This document shows, in pieces, positions 43,761 to 55,600 of a stretch of DNA of 64,000 nucleotides (within the stretch, counting starts at the first letter, position 1; each line of letters begins with the position of its first letter). Both the position numbers and the translations under genes were made by a program. Origin of the DNA: Pohlia nutans (taxonomy: Eukaryota > Streptophyta > Bryopsida > Bryales > Mniaceae); the NCBI GenBank assembly GCA_022496805.1, contig CM040090.1, forward strand, positions 4,396,001 through 4,460,000, read 5' to 3'. The notes under the pieces were generated by a model. It searched no databases. It was not told the origin of the DNA and was given only the letters and a program-made list of their open reading frames with translations.

Positions 43761-44770
43761 ATTCGAAGCACTCCCGTAGACCTAAACCACAACCCCTAAA
43801 CCACGTGAACCAGGAAGCCAAGAAATCTAACACACGCCAAACCCTAATCGTCAAACCATTCCCACAAATCGAGCAAGACGAAGATGCTAAGCGAAAGCTA
43901 AGCAAAACCCATCTGCAGAGGAGAGAGCTCGCGAAACCCTGACGCGCCTGCACTGCCGATTCCTGGACTGCACGAAGAGCGGCCTTCCAACGGCCCTAGA
44001 TGAACTTTGTCGCCAACGAATGCGAACTGTTCAAAAATACAAACCCTAAAACGCCAACTCAGCGCCAGATCACGCAATTTACACATTCTGACAACCAGAC
44101 CAGCTCACCCTGAACTCCAATTTAAGACATCTCGTCTAAAAATTTAATATTCCAGGGGGTATCCTATTTCTACTTTTTTCTACTTGGGTTGAATAGATCA
44201 CACTCTATATTAGTTATAAGGGCATCCAATGATGATTTCTATATACTATTGTAGATCGAAACTAATTATAATTTTTACCTCCAATGTTTATTTGACACTC
44301 TACATTATTTCGCACGTAGTTTTCTACTTCTACCACGCAGTGCACCCCCCAAGTCAAAAAGTGAGACCTTAAACATGATTTTCCATAATAAGTAGAATCA
44401 AATAGTGAAAACCATACCATCTTGTAGTGCATGTTATTCCAATTTCATTACAATATTTTTTAAAATTTTAATGTTAATTTTGGATTTTTAATTGAATTTC
44501 AAGAGAAAACCTTGCAAAATTAATTAAAAAATATTAATAATAAATGTGATGAATCCAACCGTACAGATGTTATCTTCACATTGATATTTATAACTTTTCT
44601 TTGTACATCAACTCCATTTTAATTTTTTATCAAACATTTTATAACAAATTTTTGAAAACAGTGTTGAATCGGGACGTTAAAGGGTTAAAGGTGTGGATCC
44701 ATTCCAAATACAAACAAAATACATTGTATTCTACTGGCCGCCACGGCACATTCAGATGTTTAGGGGTTAA

Positions 44771-45950
44771 AACCATGAATGTTTAGTCCTTTAGGACTAA
44801 AGCCCTCTTGCTTCGAATGGTTAGAGTTGGCCTTCAAGTAAGTTACATCCCTGGGATGGAACTTTGGAAATCGGAGCCCTCACTACAAACAGAGGTGTCA
44901 TTTTTCACTCTAAAGGATCATGTTTATTGTCGCTTTTCATTGTATGCGCTTGTTCTACGTGACGAATCGCACTCACCAAATCCAATCAAAAAATTGGTGA
45001 GTGCTAAGTGGCACCAGTTGACTCACATAAAGAGTGAAAAGCGACCCCTTCTCCTTGTAGTGCCTTGTGCATGAGTTGAAAACAAAAGCCAATTGTGGAG
45101 AATAAGGGCCGGGGCATAAGGTACATGCTTGAGTACATACTTGGCTTCAATCCGTGATCTAACTGAAGGCCCATTCACATATGGCACTGCTGCAGCATCC
45201 GTGCGTGCGTTCAGTAACTTTGAGGGAATCTGTGGGAAACCAAGAAATATAAAATATGAAATGAGAAATTACAGGAACGCAACACAAGAAGGAACGCAAC
45301 GCAAAAAGAGAGCATGCCTCAACTTGCGTTGATGAATTGTAGTTGCACAGTGTTACACAGTAGTTGCGGCAAGAAAAGACAAGGCCTTCAATATTTTTTT
45401 GTTTTTGGGTTTTACCTTCCTCCATTTGGGGAACGCAAACGCAAGTGCGGCACTGGCCTGGTGTGAACCGGCCATGAGCGAGCATCCAACATACTTTCAA
45501 AGCTCTTCAAAAGGTGGATTTCCGCAAACTTAGTTTTGATACCCAACCGACTGACTGACTCTCTCTCTCACTCTGAATTCAGTCGGAACATGCATATGCC
45601 AATTGTAAAACGTAGAATATGCCACTTAACATTTTCCACGTGTGACAATGTGTGTGGTGGCTGCAGCAAAGGAAGGGCAAATGAAATATACCTTCTTAGT
45701 ATATCCTCAGTTTTTTAATCTCCACTTTCGGCATAATTTAAACTTTGTTTGGCATATCCTCCGGCCTCTTGTAAATTATGTCCATAACTTAACATTGGAA
45801 CTTTCTTACCATGCCGTGCAGTTTGAGAGAGCGAGTGCTTTACGAAATGACTCATCAAGGAAATTACTGGAATTGTTCTTTGACCTACAACAAGCCAGTG
45901 ACATCAGCAAGCTTCAATCACAGTCGGGGAGAAATTTTAGCTTTATCAGC
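44771..45950. other. intergenic DNA with possible decayed exons
   Basis: Two patches look coding-like but do not build a gene. At 45141-45229 on the minus strand, an open stretch IPSKLLNARTDAAAVPYVNG is bordered by TTTCCCACAG and GTATGT splice-like sites. Around 45815-45900 on the plus strand, an open stretch reads FERASALRNDSSRKLLELFF. No start, stop or consistent splicing joins them. They may be remnants of a lost gene. Confidence 0.3.
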
Positions 45951-45953
45951 TAA

Positions 45954-46368
45954 GAGCATCTGCACCCCTGCGCGTCATACCTGGTCGGGGTCTCTTTTGG
46001 CGGGCCCGGGCATGAGGAACCCCCCACCGCAACTCGTGCAACGGTTATGTCAACTCCGGGCTCGTCAAAATGCTCCCGTGTCTCACCATTTTGAAGAGTG
46101 CTTGGATTTCCTGGGCGCGCCCAAAAACCGGGAGATCATTGGGAGATCTCATTCTATGCTAATGTGGCCAAGTCCCCGTGGGTGCAAAATCGTGATCCAA
46201 TGCAAGTCGCCGAGCCTCCAAACACGGACCGCGTTAGCCGGGTGGAGATTACTACGCGTTTGAGGAGCCACGGTGAGGGAGTCTTTTTTTCCGAGTCACA
46301 GAACCCTTGTGGAGCCCTCTACTAGCCCTTTCGCGAGTGGTGGATGACGCACAGGGGTGTGGATGCTC
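45954..46368. mobile_element. PIF/Harbinger-like MITE X
   Basis: 415 bp with inverted ends GAGCATCTGCACCCCTG and, reversed, GAGCATCCACACCCCTG, flanked by TAA (45951-45953, 46369-46371). It is more GC-rich than its neighbours. GAGCATC ends with a TAA target are typical of plant Tourist-type elements. Confidence 0.82.
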
Positions 46369-46371
46369 TAA

Positions 46372-46737
46372 GAGCAGGCCCAACAACATCCTTTTTCCAC
46401 TCACCAACGCTATTTCTGATTGATAAAGTGCCTCTCATAGTTTGGAGTTTGATATTTCTACACCAAATATTGTTCATATGGCAGAGGTGGTTTCCACATC
46501 AAGCACTTTGTCCTACTTTGTGACAAGATCATGCTCTCACTTTATGAAGTTAACTTTAGTAAACTTATTCTCCATCATTATGATTTGTCTCAAGTTGTAA
46601 CAAAAGCAACAGCTTAAAATTGATTGATGACCTTCATTCTAAGCACGCTTGGTGTTTGTTGCTAGAGAAGTTCCTAATTCTCTCACACCATCTCGAATGT
46701 GGACTTGATGCACACTGACGAACTGTTGGGGTTGTTC
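46372..46737. mobile_element. PIF/Harbinger-like MITE W copy 1
   Basis: 366 bp with left end GAGCAGGCCCAACAAC and right end, reversed, GAACAACCCCAACAG, with TAA on both sides. It shares one TAA with X and the other with V. A second, right-truncated copy is at 58929-59265. Confidence 0.75.
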
Positions 46738-46740
46738 TAA

Positions 46741-47103
46741 GGGCCGCTTCACACTATGGTCGAAGGTTGAGAGGCCGTCGATTTCCACCAATCAAATTGC
46801 AAGAAACCATGGTTTCGGCCTCTCAACCCTTCACACTAGAGGCCAAAGTCCAAAGGCCATGGACCTTCAAAATGCTTACATGGCAACACTTTTTGACCAA
46901 GGTGACGGCCTCTTGAGAGGAAGTTTGGGTCCTACATTTTGCAAGACCCAAACTATGGTCGAGAGGCCGTCGATTTCTTTTCATAAAAAATGAAAACTAT
47001 ATTTTATTGCCTATTTTTAGTAGATTTCTTTGGACTCTCAACAAAGTTTGGACTCTCAATCCCACGGCCTCTCGACTTGAACGGCCATAGTGTGAAGCGG
47101 CCC
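46741..47103. mobile_element. PIF/Harbinger-like MITE V copy 1
   Basis: 363 bp with left end GGGCCGCTTCACACTATGG and right end, reversed, GGGCCGCTTCACACTATGG, flanked by TAA (46738-46740, 47104-47106). The internal GAGAGGCCGTCGATTTC is repeated. A second copy at 59768-60138 is about 90 percent alike by eye. Confidence 0.9.
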
Positions 47104-47161
47104 TAAGTTCCTACATTTTCTTGGACCAATCAATTTTTTGGAGCATTCTCTCGGCTAGGCC

Positions 47162-47735
47162 TTAACCCCTAAAGGACCAGGTGTCCTAACTAGGACATTT
47201 CAATGTGCGGGTAGGTTCTCACGGTGTCAATTTTTATTTTTATTTTTTGAATTTTTTTGTCAATTTTTATGTGAATTCGGTATATCAATACAAAAATGAG
47301 GATCTAATTTTATTTTATTTTGATTCCGACTTTTTAAATGGAAGTTATGGAGCAAAAGGGTTTTTTGGGGGAAGAATGGGCAATGCGGGTAAGGATCAAA
47401 ATAAACCTTAGAAAGTATTATTTTCCAACTTCAACCGTAGGATCATGTTTTAGATTACCAAGAGAGTGCATGGTAAAATTCTCATAGAATTTGACTATAC
47501 AGATTGCAAGATTATAGCTTTTGAAATGAAAAGATGAAATTGCAGTCTCTTTTATATTTTTTGACCATCTTTGAAGACATGGGAAAAATTGTTAAAAGAA
47601 TATCTTAAATGTTATTTAAATGTTTAATTTGGTATTTTCTATTAAGTGCAAAAAAAATATTCACAAGAAAATGAATAGAAAGAGGTGAAAATGATGCTCA
47701 AAATCTTAATGAACCAGTGGTCCTTTAGGGGTTAA
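47162..47735. mobile_element. TTAA MITE, family T
   Basis: 574 bp running from TTAACCCCTAAAGGACCAGG to GTGGTCCTTTAGGGGTTAA. It has the same 14-bp terminal repeat as element O, but its interior (GTAGGATCATGTTTTAGATT) is nearer to S. Confidence 0.85.
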
Positions 47736-50573
47736 GAAAATAGAGAATATTCAAACCAAAACAAAAAAAAATCCTAGGATTTTGAACTCAATTAGGCAAT
47801 TCTGAATTTCAACCGGCTCACTCTTTGTAACTAGAGGTTGGTTCTCCCCGGGCATTGGCTTCAATTTCTATATCCAGAAGTGGCAAGTTCCGTACAAGAC
47901 TTGATTTGAAAAATACAAATAAAACAAAAACCGTGGAGTATCTCTAGAGTCCTCCCAAAGGTTGTAATTGGATTCTTTTTGGAACTTGTGTGAATTGGGA
48001 GGACTCACTTCCACTTGTTCAAGATTCTAACACCAAAGTTCACTGGATAGTGGGATTTCATTCTTATTCAATTGTTGGTGTTTAACATTCACATGCTACC
48101 AAAGTATTCATAACATTCTTGAGTTATAGCCTGGGTCAGGCCCTTTTCTACAGGAAGAATCTTGAACTGAAGGTATTGAATGTCTTGAACTGAAGGTATT
48201 GAATGCTTCTGTAGAGGCATTGATTTCTAAGTGGAAGAATAATAGAGATATCTGTAAAGTACATTAAATGGCGTAGTTAGTGTTCGGGACATTATTTCTT
48301 AAATTTGGACATCATTTAATTTTAGGCAGATATAGTGTTCTCGTAAAGAAAAAAACGAATGTAGTGTTTTAGTGACATATGGCAACTTTAAAATAAATAT
48401 GGCATGCCACCTCATGTCACCCTCATTACTTGAAAAGTACATGACACTCTCAACAAAAGTGGGAATGACAAGTGGCAAACTCATATGAAGTGTCAAAGGA
48501 CACTCATTAGAAAAAAATTGGTGCCTTCAAAATGCCCCTTTTCATTTGAGATATGTATCAGCACATTTTATGCAAAATAAAATAAAATAAAATAAAAATA
48601 TTTTAAATTTTCCAAAAATAAATATTAAAATATTAAAATATTAAAATAAAATCCAATATGGAGTGGACGGCAACCGTCCACGTTAGATTTTTTTTTCTTT
48701 TAGATTAATAATATTTTTCCTATTCACATTAGATCACATCTCATGGCCTTCTAGACGCTCCAAAAAAATTCTAATGATTTCTCTTCACCTTTGAACGAAT
48801 TTTTGTCGAAGACATCAATTTTCTTCGGACACAAAATACGCTATTCAGTGTAGTGAAAACCTAAGATCATGATGTTGTGTCAGCTAGAAGACTTAGATGA
48901 ATCCCAAGAATAACAGTTGTGTCGGGTGCAAAAAAAACTCATCATGAATTATATTTCCAGAAAGCAAAGTAGGATGATCAGGTTTGGTCCCGTGTCAAGG
49001 CGCGCCATTGGAAATGGTGTCAAGACCTGTTCCAAAATTGAAACACATAGCCAAAATTATATTGCCACTAAGCTTTGAACCTTGCACCTCGTAATCCCAA
49101 GGATCCTCAAGCTCATCTATTCCAAGGTTGTCACATCCAAGATTGTCTCTTTTTTGCCTGTCACATACACTTTGCAAATATATGAAGAATAGAAGATAGC
49201 CCATGGAAGTCCAGGTCACCCATCCTAGTCCTTTACGGATATCTCTAAGGTAGAGACACCTATTCATGACAATATAAGAGATGTGGTACCTTGGGAGTGC
49301 ACGTAACAGGGAATGAAGTCATGAATGTCTTAGCGAATCTAGGAGGAAGTGTTGGGCCTTAAAATTATTATTTTTGGAAGCATGAGCAATTTTACACGAA
49401 TTTTTGAAGCAAGAGTGTTGTAGACACCTATTCTAAGTTGTAGACTTACCCAAAAGAAACAAAGGACCAACTGTGAAGCAACATTGAACTGAACCAATTG
49501 TGAAGCAACAAGTGGGAAGCTGCCGGCAGCTTTCAAATTTATCAGGGTTCATTTTTGTTCAAAAGTAGGTGGCCACAATGGATTGTTGTCCATTTTAGAT
49601 GCTGCTACCTTAATGCCTTTCAATTAGCACTCTAGAAAAAGAACCATAGTTGTGGTAGTTAAAGAGTGTTATGTTATCAACAAGTTAAAATAAAAATAAT
49701 ATTATAATATTAAAAACCTAAAATTTTATTTTTTGAACAATTAAAGATTAAACAATAATGTTTGGGTGTCATTGGGAGTAGATGCTTTGAGTTAAATTTA
49801 TGCTATCACACTTACTTTAGCTTTTGTATAATTGACTAATAATATATAATATTTGTAACATATGATTTAAAATAATAACTATTACTTAAATTTTCAATAA
49901 AATTGGTGAAAAATAAAAATAACGTAATTTCATAAAGTGCAATGTGCAAAGAAAATTTTAATTTTTTAAAAAAAGAACTAAACAAATTGAAACTTTTACC
50001 AAAATGAAAAACAATTTGTTGAATTTGGGTATAAAAATATTTTAAAATTAGAAAATTCACAAAAGACCTCACAACATATAGAGAAGTTTGCATGCACGTG
50101 AGGATATTTTTGTCGCTGGAACTGTTTTGTCAGAATGTAGTAGAGGCCAACCTAGTAGAATACAATTTGTGCACACACGCGTACGTATGCACGTAAAGAC
50201 ATTTTTGCAATTGAAACTCTCATGCTAAATTCTAGCATAGGCCTACCAAATCCATTTTAAGGAATCAGCCAACCTAATCCAAAACCTCAAACATTTTTAG
50301 AACAAGAAGGTGTATCTTTATGTAGTGGTATGATGTTTAGAACCCTTGGTCGTCTTAATGACGGCCACTTTCATCAGCGTCCCATTTTTCTTGAAATTTT
50401 CATTTTGGGCACCCAAGGGGCTTTTTTTGACGAATGCTTTTGGGAATATGGGGCCTATGGGACCAATTAACTTGAGGAGGACCTACTTGGAAATAAAAAC
50501 CCATAGGAGGTGGGGTTTCTTTTTAGGTGGACCTCAACCAGTTAAAAATAGGAGGAAATTTAATCCCTTGTCA
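47736..50573. other. AT-rich intergenic DNA
   Basis: Low-complexity patches such as AAAATAAAATAAAAT and ATTAAAATATTAAAAT occur at 48570-48650. No gene or bounded element could be supported. The short open frames here are A/T-driven and lack splice or start context. Confidence 0.4.
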
Positions 50574-51150
50574 TTAACCCCTAACCACATGAGCATCCAT
50601 TTTTTGGATGATGTACAAATTTCATTCATAATTTCTCATCCGTCATGCACTTTTGCAATGTGGAATTTTTAGTGTAGATTCTATGGGGAAGTTAGCTTCA
50701 TGCACACGTCATCCGATTAGAAAGGGGATAATTTGTGAAAGTTATATGCCTCATTTTCATGTTGTAGTGACTCACCCAAAATTTTGAAGATTCCAATGTA
50801 AAAGTCCTCTAAAAAAAGTCAACTCATAAAATTAAGCAACCAAAAAATCTCCAAAAAATACTACGCTTAGAGTATTATATTTCAACCATTCTCTAAAAAA
50901 TTCATCCATGGATTGTCAATATCTTATTTGTAATTGATTTTATTTATTTTTTGAATTTCACGTTTCAAATTTTATACAAAATTATTGGTAATAGAAATCA
51001 TAGATCTAACTATATGGATATAATCTAAAATTCATAATGTACAACTTTTATTCATATATCAAATTCAAAATATCCCTCTAGGTTGCATTTTATAATGCAT
51101 CTTTGCAAAACTGCCAAATTTGGAGAGGGCTCTAGGAATGTAGGGGTTAA
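50574..51150. mobile_element. TTAA MITE, family C copy 2
   Basis: 577 bp running from TTAACCCCTAACCACATGAG to GGAATGTAGGGGTTAA. The interior aligns with 6295-6876: CATCCATTTTTTGGATGATG near the left end and TTTGCAAAACTGCCAAATTT near the right. Confidence 0.82.
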
Positions 51151-51358
51151 GACAACCAGGGATTTAAAGAATTCCGTGTGATGGTCAGTGCTTCTGGCGC
51201 AGTGATCCCTAACTTGCTAAAATTAACTGGATTTCTACAAAAATAAAATCTTGTGCTACTAGTACATTGTAGGTAAAAACAATCATTAGCAAAATATTTG
51301 ACAAATTTTATAAGTCAGTACACAATTTGCTACATCATTCATTTTTGAGGTAGTTGGG

Positions 51359-51631
51359 TTAACCGAAAAGAAGGCCATCTAACCTCCCTTTTTGCTCTAC
51401 TTCTAACCTCTTTTTTGAGCTATAGTTGAGTTGAATAGTGTCGTGTCATCGCTTGTCCCCTTGTGAGCCATGGGCTTAGAGCTTTGGTAGAAGGTGTGGG
51501 AGTCATTGCAGTGGTTTGCTTTAGATTGTCTCCCAACTCATCATGAACTAGGTTTTGGTCTATTTATATTTCAATATGAGTTCAAGAGGAGTTCAAGAGG
51601 AGTTTTCTCTTTGAGCTGACTTTTTGGTTAA
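51359..51631. mobile_element. TTAA-bounded MITE, family B copy 3
   Basis: 273 bp with ends GTTAACCGAAAAG and CTTTTTGGTTAAC. This uninterrupted copy supplies the empty site for the A insertion at 26505-27052. A short internal direct repeat (GTTCAAGAGGA) is present near the right end. Confidence 0.8.
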
Positions 51632-52260
51632 CTCTAGTGTTTTACTTTCTTCAATGGAGTAAGAAAAGAGAACTCAAAAGATCATAGACGGAAAAATGAA
51701 TAAAGTTGTAAAATCGTGCAGAAATAGAAAGAGAGTACAGAAGGAGCCCAACTGATCGACAAGTGAGAGACTTCGGTTCTACTGGTACTCTGGTAGACAC
51801 AGATCACGAGCCACTTCAAGATTAGAGTAACTGACAGTACAATCACCCAAATTAACCGAAGTGCTGATCCAACGGTCTGCGGTCTGCCTGTCCTTTTTCT
51901 TATTCAGCAATGACCTTCAGTTGCATGCCGGCCCCTTTTGTTTAAAAAAGAAAACGAAAAAGAAAAAGAAAAAGAACTATACTAGACCTGCAGCTACAGT
52001 ACCAGTAATGCATTGCTTGCTGCTCATCACTCATCAATTTCACCACACTGCAGAGTGAGTGCAGACTCGACTGAGAAGTTGAAAATTCTGTTGACAGAGC
52101 AACGGCTTGGTTTTTCTGGCAGATGTGTGTGTGTACTGTACAGTGAGGCAAGGTCCGACGAGAAAACAGTTCCGGGGAACAGAAGGTAGTCATCGTGCGG
52201 GGCCCAACTGCCGAGCAGATGAACCGGAAAGGGAACTGATCCGGCAGCATCTCCCCTGAT
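51632..52260. other. upstream region of the phosphatase gene
   Basis: It holds a GAAAAA-rich tract at 51950-51977 and no other coding signal. The last 300 bp are more GC-rich and probably form the promoter of the gene starting at 52667. Confidence 0.4.
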
Positions 52261-52275
52261 GCTCACCCCGGGTCC

Positions 52276-52283
52276 TTTATAAG
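52276..52283 (+). promoter_or_regulatory. candidate TATA box of the phosphatase gene
   Basis: TTTATAAG lies in a GC-rich context, about 75 bp before the first splice donor of a predicted 5'UTR intron. Spacing allows a transcript start near 52305-52315. Confidence 0.55.
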
Positions 52284-52349
52284 CACAGGCACGCTGCGCC
52301 CATGCAATAGCTCTACTCCAATTTAGCCTCTCCACCACCACAACGCCAG

Positions 52350-52641
52350 GTGAGTTCGCATTGATGGCACCTCGGGGAACACTTTTCATTTCCGCTGCAG
52401 GTCTTATCCCGGGTCTATCTATCTTACCTGCCTTTTGCCACCCAAACTCGTCGTTGCAGCGTAGTTTGAAACTCCTCGGGTTTATGGCAATGGTGGGTGC
52501 GCAACCGAGAGTGGAACTGCCATGGCAGTGGACTACACTACTGTCTGCAGCTGCACTTCTAGTGTATGGCGTGCACGATGGTTTTTTTTCATACTTGCTG
52601 TGTGATTGATATAACCATCCCCTTGTGGATACAATCTTCAG
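52350..52641 (+). other. predicted 5'UTR intron of the phosphatase gene
   Basis: The donor is AACGCCAG/GTGAGT and the acceptor ATCTTCAG/GGAGGAG, 25 bp upstream of the start codon. Both sites are strong. Leader introns often raise expression in plants. Confidence 0.55.
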
Positions 52642-52666
52642 GGAGGAGGTTTGGTTTTGATCGAAG

Positions 52667-55600
52667 ATGGTGCATTCTAGCAAGCTATGGATGTGTGTAG
52701 TGTGGGTGGTGGTGGTGGTGGCTCTGGTGACGACGACGACGACGACGGCAGATGAAGTCGAATTCGGGGCAGGCAGCACCAGCCGCTTCGTGAGGAAACT
52801 GGCGGAGAGTGTGGACTTGCCATACACTTCTCCCTACTTCGCTCTGCCGCCGGGCGCCAATCCACCGCAACAGGTATTAATTGTACTAGTTAGTAATGTC
52901 AGTCGTTGAATTCTCTGCCTAGGTTTGGCTGGGCATGTCCGGCATTCACTGGAAGCTTTGGAGAGTTTAGCCCCGGGGCTAAACTGGCTTGGGGGGGCTA
53001 AACCACCCCAGTTTAGCCCCGGCTAAACCCGAATCTTCCATTTTAGCCCCGGGTAATTTGTGTTTTAGCCCTGGCTAATGGTACAAAAAGGGGGCTAAAA
53101 TGGGGGCTAATGGTACAAAAATTTAGCCCCCCCAATTTTTCACATAGTGCTAAGGGGGGCTAAAGAGGGGGCTAAACCACCCTAGTTTAGCCCCGGCTAA
53201 ACCAGTCAAAGTTCCCAGTGATTGTATAGTCCATTGTCTGCGTTGCACTTCCTCTCCCCACCTCACTAAACCCTCTTACAAACACCAGGGTTTGCAAGGC
53301 AAACGCTGACGTTGCGCAATGACCGAGAGCCCCCAATTTGAAATCTCTCTGCGAGCCTTCCTACCTTGATATCTCCGATCGAATGTGATGTGTGTGGCAC
53401 TGTTTGATTAATCAATTAGGAAAAGAAAGTGACCGTCGTGGTCCTGCTTGCTGTAAAGGAGCTGAGTTGACAGTATATGCTCTTGAGATATTCTGTACTA
53501 GAAGTGGCATATTCCTCAAAAGTAATATCAATTGGGTCACCACTAGGACAGCTTCTTCATGCACTGGCTGTCCAGGATTAGGACAGGTAGTTAATCTCGC
53601 AGTGTCATTAGTATTTATTTCCACGGGGGAAGAAGATTTTAGTAGGGTTTAAGGTCGCTCAACAGAATATCCTACTGTAGGTTACATGAAGTTGACGCTT
53701 TGGTTGATGAGCTTTGTTGATAGAACCGCACTAGCTGGGTAGGTAGTACGAGGTCCCATGCTCTTTGAAATTGGGAGACCCCGTGTTTGATGATTTCAAT
53801 CTAATGGCAGCAGTGTCGGTGATCAGGTGCACCTGACGCAAGGAGATTACGATGGCAAGGCCGTGATAGTCTCGTACGTGACAGTCAAGGTGAGCAAGCC
53901 CAAGGTCCGGTATGGCAAAGCCGAAGGAAATCATCCTTGGGTGGCCCAGGGCTACACAACGCAGTACGAGTTCTACAACTACACCTCCGGCTTCATCCAC
54001 CATGTCCTCATCACCAACTTGGAGGTATCAATAATACATCTAACTACTCCCTACCTGCAAACTCAACGTACCTTTCCACTTTCATGTATTAATTTCTTTT
54101 AAAGAGCTTGTCTGTCTGTGCACTCATCAATCTAAACAATTTGGATGGTTTCTTGCAGTATAACACAAAGTACTTCTACAAAATAGGAACTGCAGCAGAT
54201 GGTGCCCGCGAGTTTTTCTTCACCACTCCTCCTCCCCCTGGACCTGACACTCCTTACACTTTTGGAGCCATTGGTGAGATTTGATTCTGCCTTTTCTTGA
54301 GTAATTATGTAAGGTCCTGTCCGCACCAACCAAGTAGCAATTAAATCGGCTAACTGGAATTAGTTCTGATTAAATGCACGCACTACCCAAGTTGTGTCAG
54401 TTAGCAAATTATTAGTGCTCACTTCCACTAGCTTGAAATTAACTTAATTAGTGTGCATAAACCGATAGTTTGAGTTAGCTCGCTTGAAATCCTCACTATC
54501 CATCAGTTAGCTTGCAAGTGTGAGCACACAACAGATTTGGTTGATTTCCAACTACCTGAATAATGGGCTTTATCACTCCAGGTAGGTAGCCAATTGGTGT
54601 GGGCGGGGCCTAACTAGACACAAGATGCTGTGTTTCTCATAATTTGCAAAGGTCGGCACAGAAAGTGATAAGCTCCTGAAGGAGAAAGACCAAAGCATTC
54701 ATGAACTGTGTGTGTTGGTTGCTTCAGGGGACTTGGGACAAACGTTTGATTCCGCCGACACTTTGGAGCATTACTTGCAGAGTTACGGCCAAACGGTGCT
54801 GTACCTTGGGGACCTTGCATACCAAGACAATTACCCGTTCAATTACCAAGTCCGGTGGGACACGTGGAGTCGGTTCCTGGAACGGAGCGCTGCGTACCAG
54901 CCCTACATATGGACAACTGGGAACCATGAGCTTGATTATCTCCCCGCAATCGTAAGGACACTGTAACGCATAATTATGCATCTCGACTCGTGTCTACAAT
55001 TTTCTTTCATTTTAAGACTCGTATACGGTATACTCATAATCAGAAACTCACGTTGTAATTGTTTTCTAGGGGGAAACCACTCCATTCAAGCCCTTCAATC
55101 ACCGCTTCCCCACCCCTCATTGGGCCACCAACAGCACCTCACCCCAGTGGTACGCCATTCGCCGTGGACCAGCCACCATCATCGTTCTCTCATCCTACTC
55201 TGCTTACGGTATGATTCTTATTGCTCGCTCTTTTGGCACCAAATTATATAATGAACCAAGTTTCTTGTCATTGCAACAGTAGCTAGCACATCAAGGCCTG
55301 AATTGTCAGATGTAGTGATCTCAGAACCACTTTATGACATTTAGAACATTCCACATAAATGGTATCTACTTTTGCTACCGAGTGCACACAATACTCACGA
55401 TACCTCTATAATATCCGGCAATACCCTTGATATATTAAGGTGATACCATGATGATATCCGCGGATATCACCTCATGCAGTTGCTACATATTTATATCATG
55501 ATGAGCATTCTCGCTACATTTCAAATTGTTTTCATTTTCTTTCTTTGTATGTTTAGCAGCCCCATTTTTTGGGTAGAAATCCAGCTAATTTTAGCCAGTT

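Larger units (their letters stand above)
42541..44353. mobile_element. hAT-like element, family G copy 1, carrying a gene
   Basis: 1,813 bp with ends CTCGGGGGGTGCACT and AGTGCACCCCCCAAG, one mismatch over 15 bp. It is flanked by TCAAAAAG (42533-42540, 44354-44361). F copy 1 has this 8-mer once, so the empty site is known. The interior contains a spliced gene model on the minus strand and no recognisable hAT transposase, so it is non-autonomous or a gene-capturing derivative. Confidence 0.88.
42320..44688. mobile_element. TTAA MITE, family F copy 2, split by hAT-like G copy 1
   Basis: It runs from TTAACCCTTTAACGCGCCAG to GGGACGTTAAAGGGTTAA. The outer parts align with 18817-19363. The G element interrupts it inside GTTCAAAAAGTGAGACC, duplicating TCAAAAAG. 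Confidence 0.87.
42172..44770. mobile_element. TTAA MITE, family D copy 3, split by F copy 2
   Basis: The left part, 42172-42323, is the reverse complement of D (AAAGCTCATTAGAACCGCAT, TCTAAATTTCAACTTA). It resumes after 44688 with AGGTGTGGATCCATTCCAAA and ends TGTTTAGGGGTTAA. The F element with its own insertion lies between. This is the outer shell of a three-level nest. Confidence 0.78.

Noticed and set aside
44808..45074. 88-residue open frame
   Set aside because: Contains an internal inverted repeat (GGTGAGTGC...GCACTCACC) and has no recognisable domain.
52027..52827. 266-residue minus-strand open frame
   Set aside because: Antisense to the phosphatase leader and signal-peptide exon; composition is low-complexity (Val, Thr, His runs).
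53392..53652. Open frame within phosphatase intron 1
   Set aside because: The flanking exons join in frame without it and match the family there (PPQQ then VHLTQGDY).
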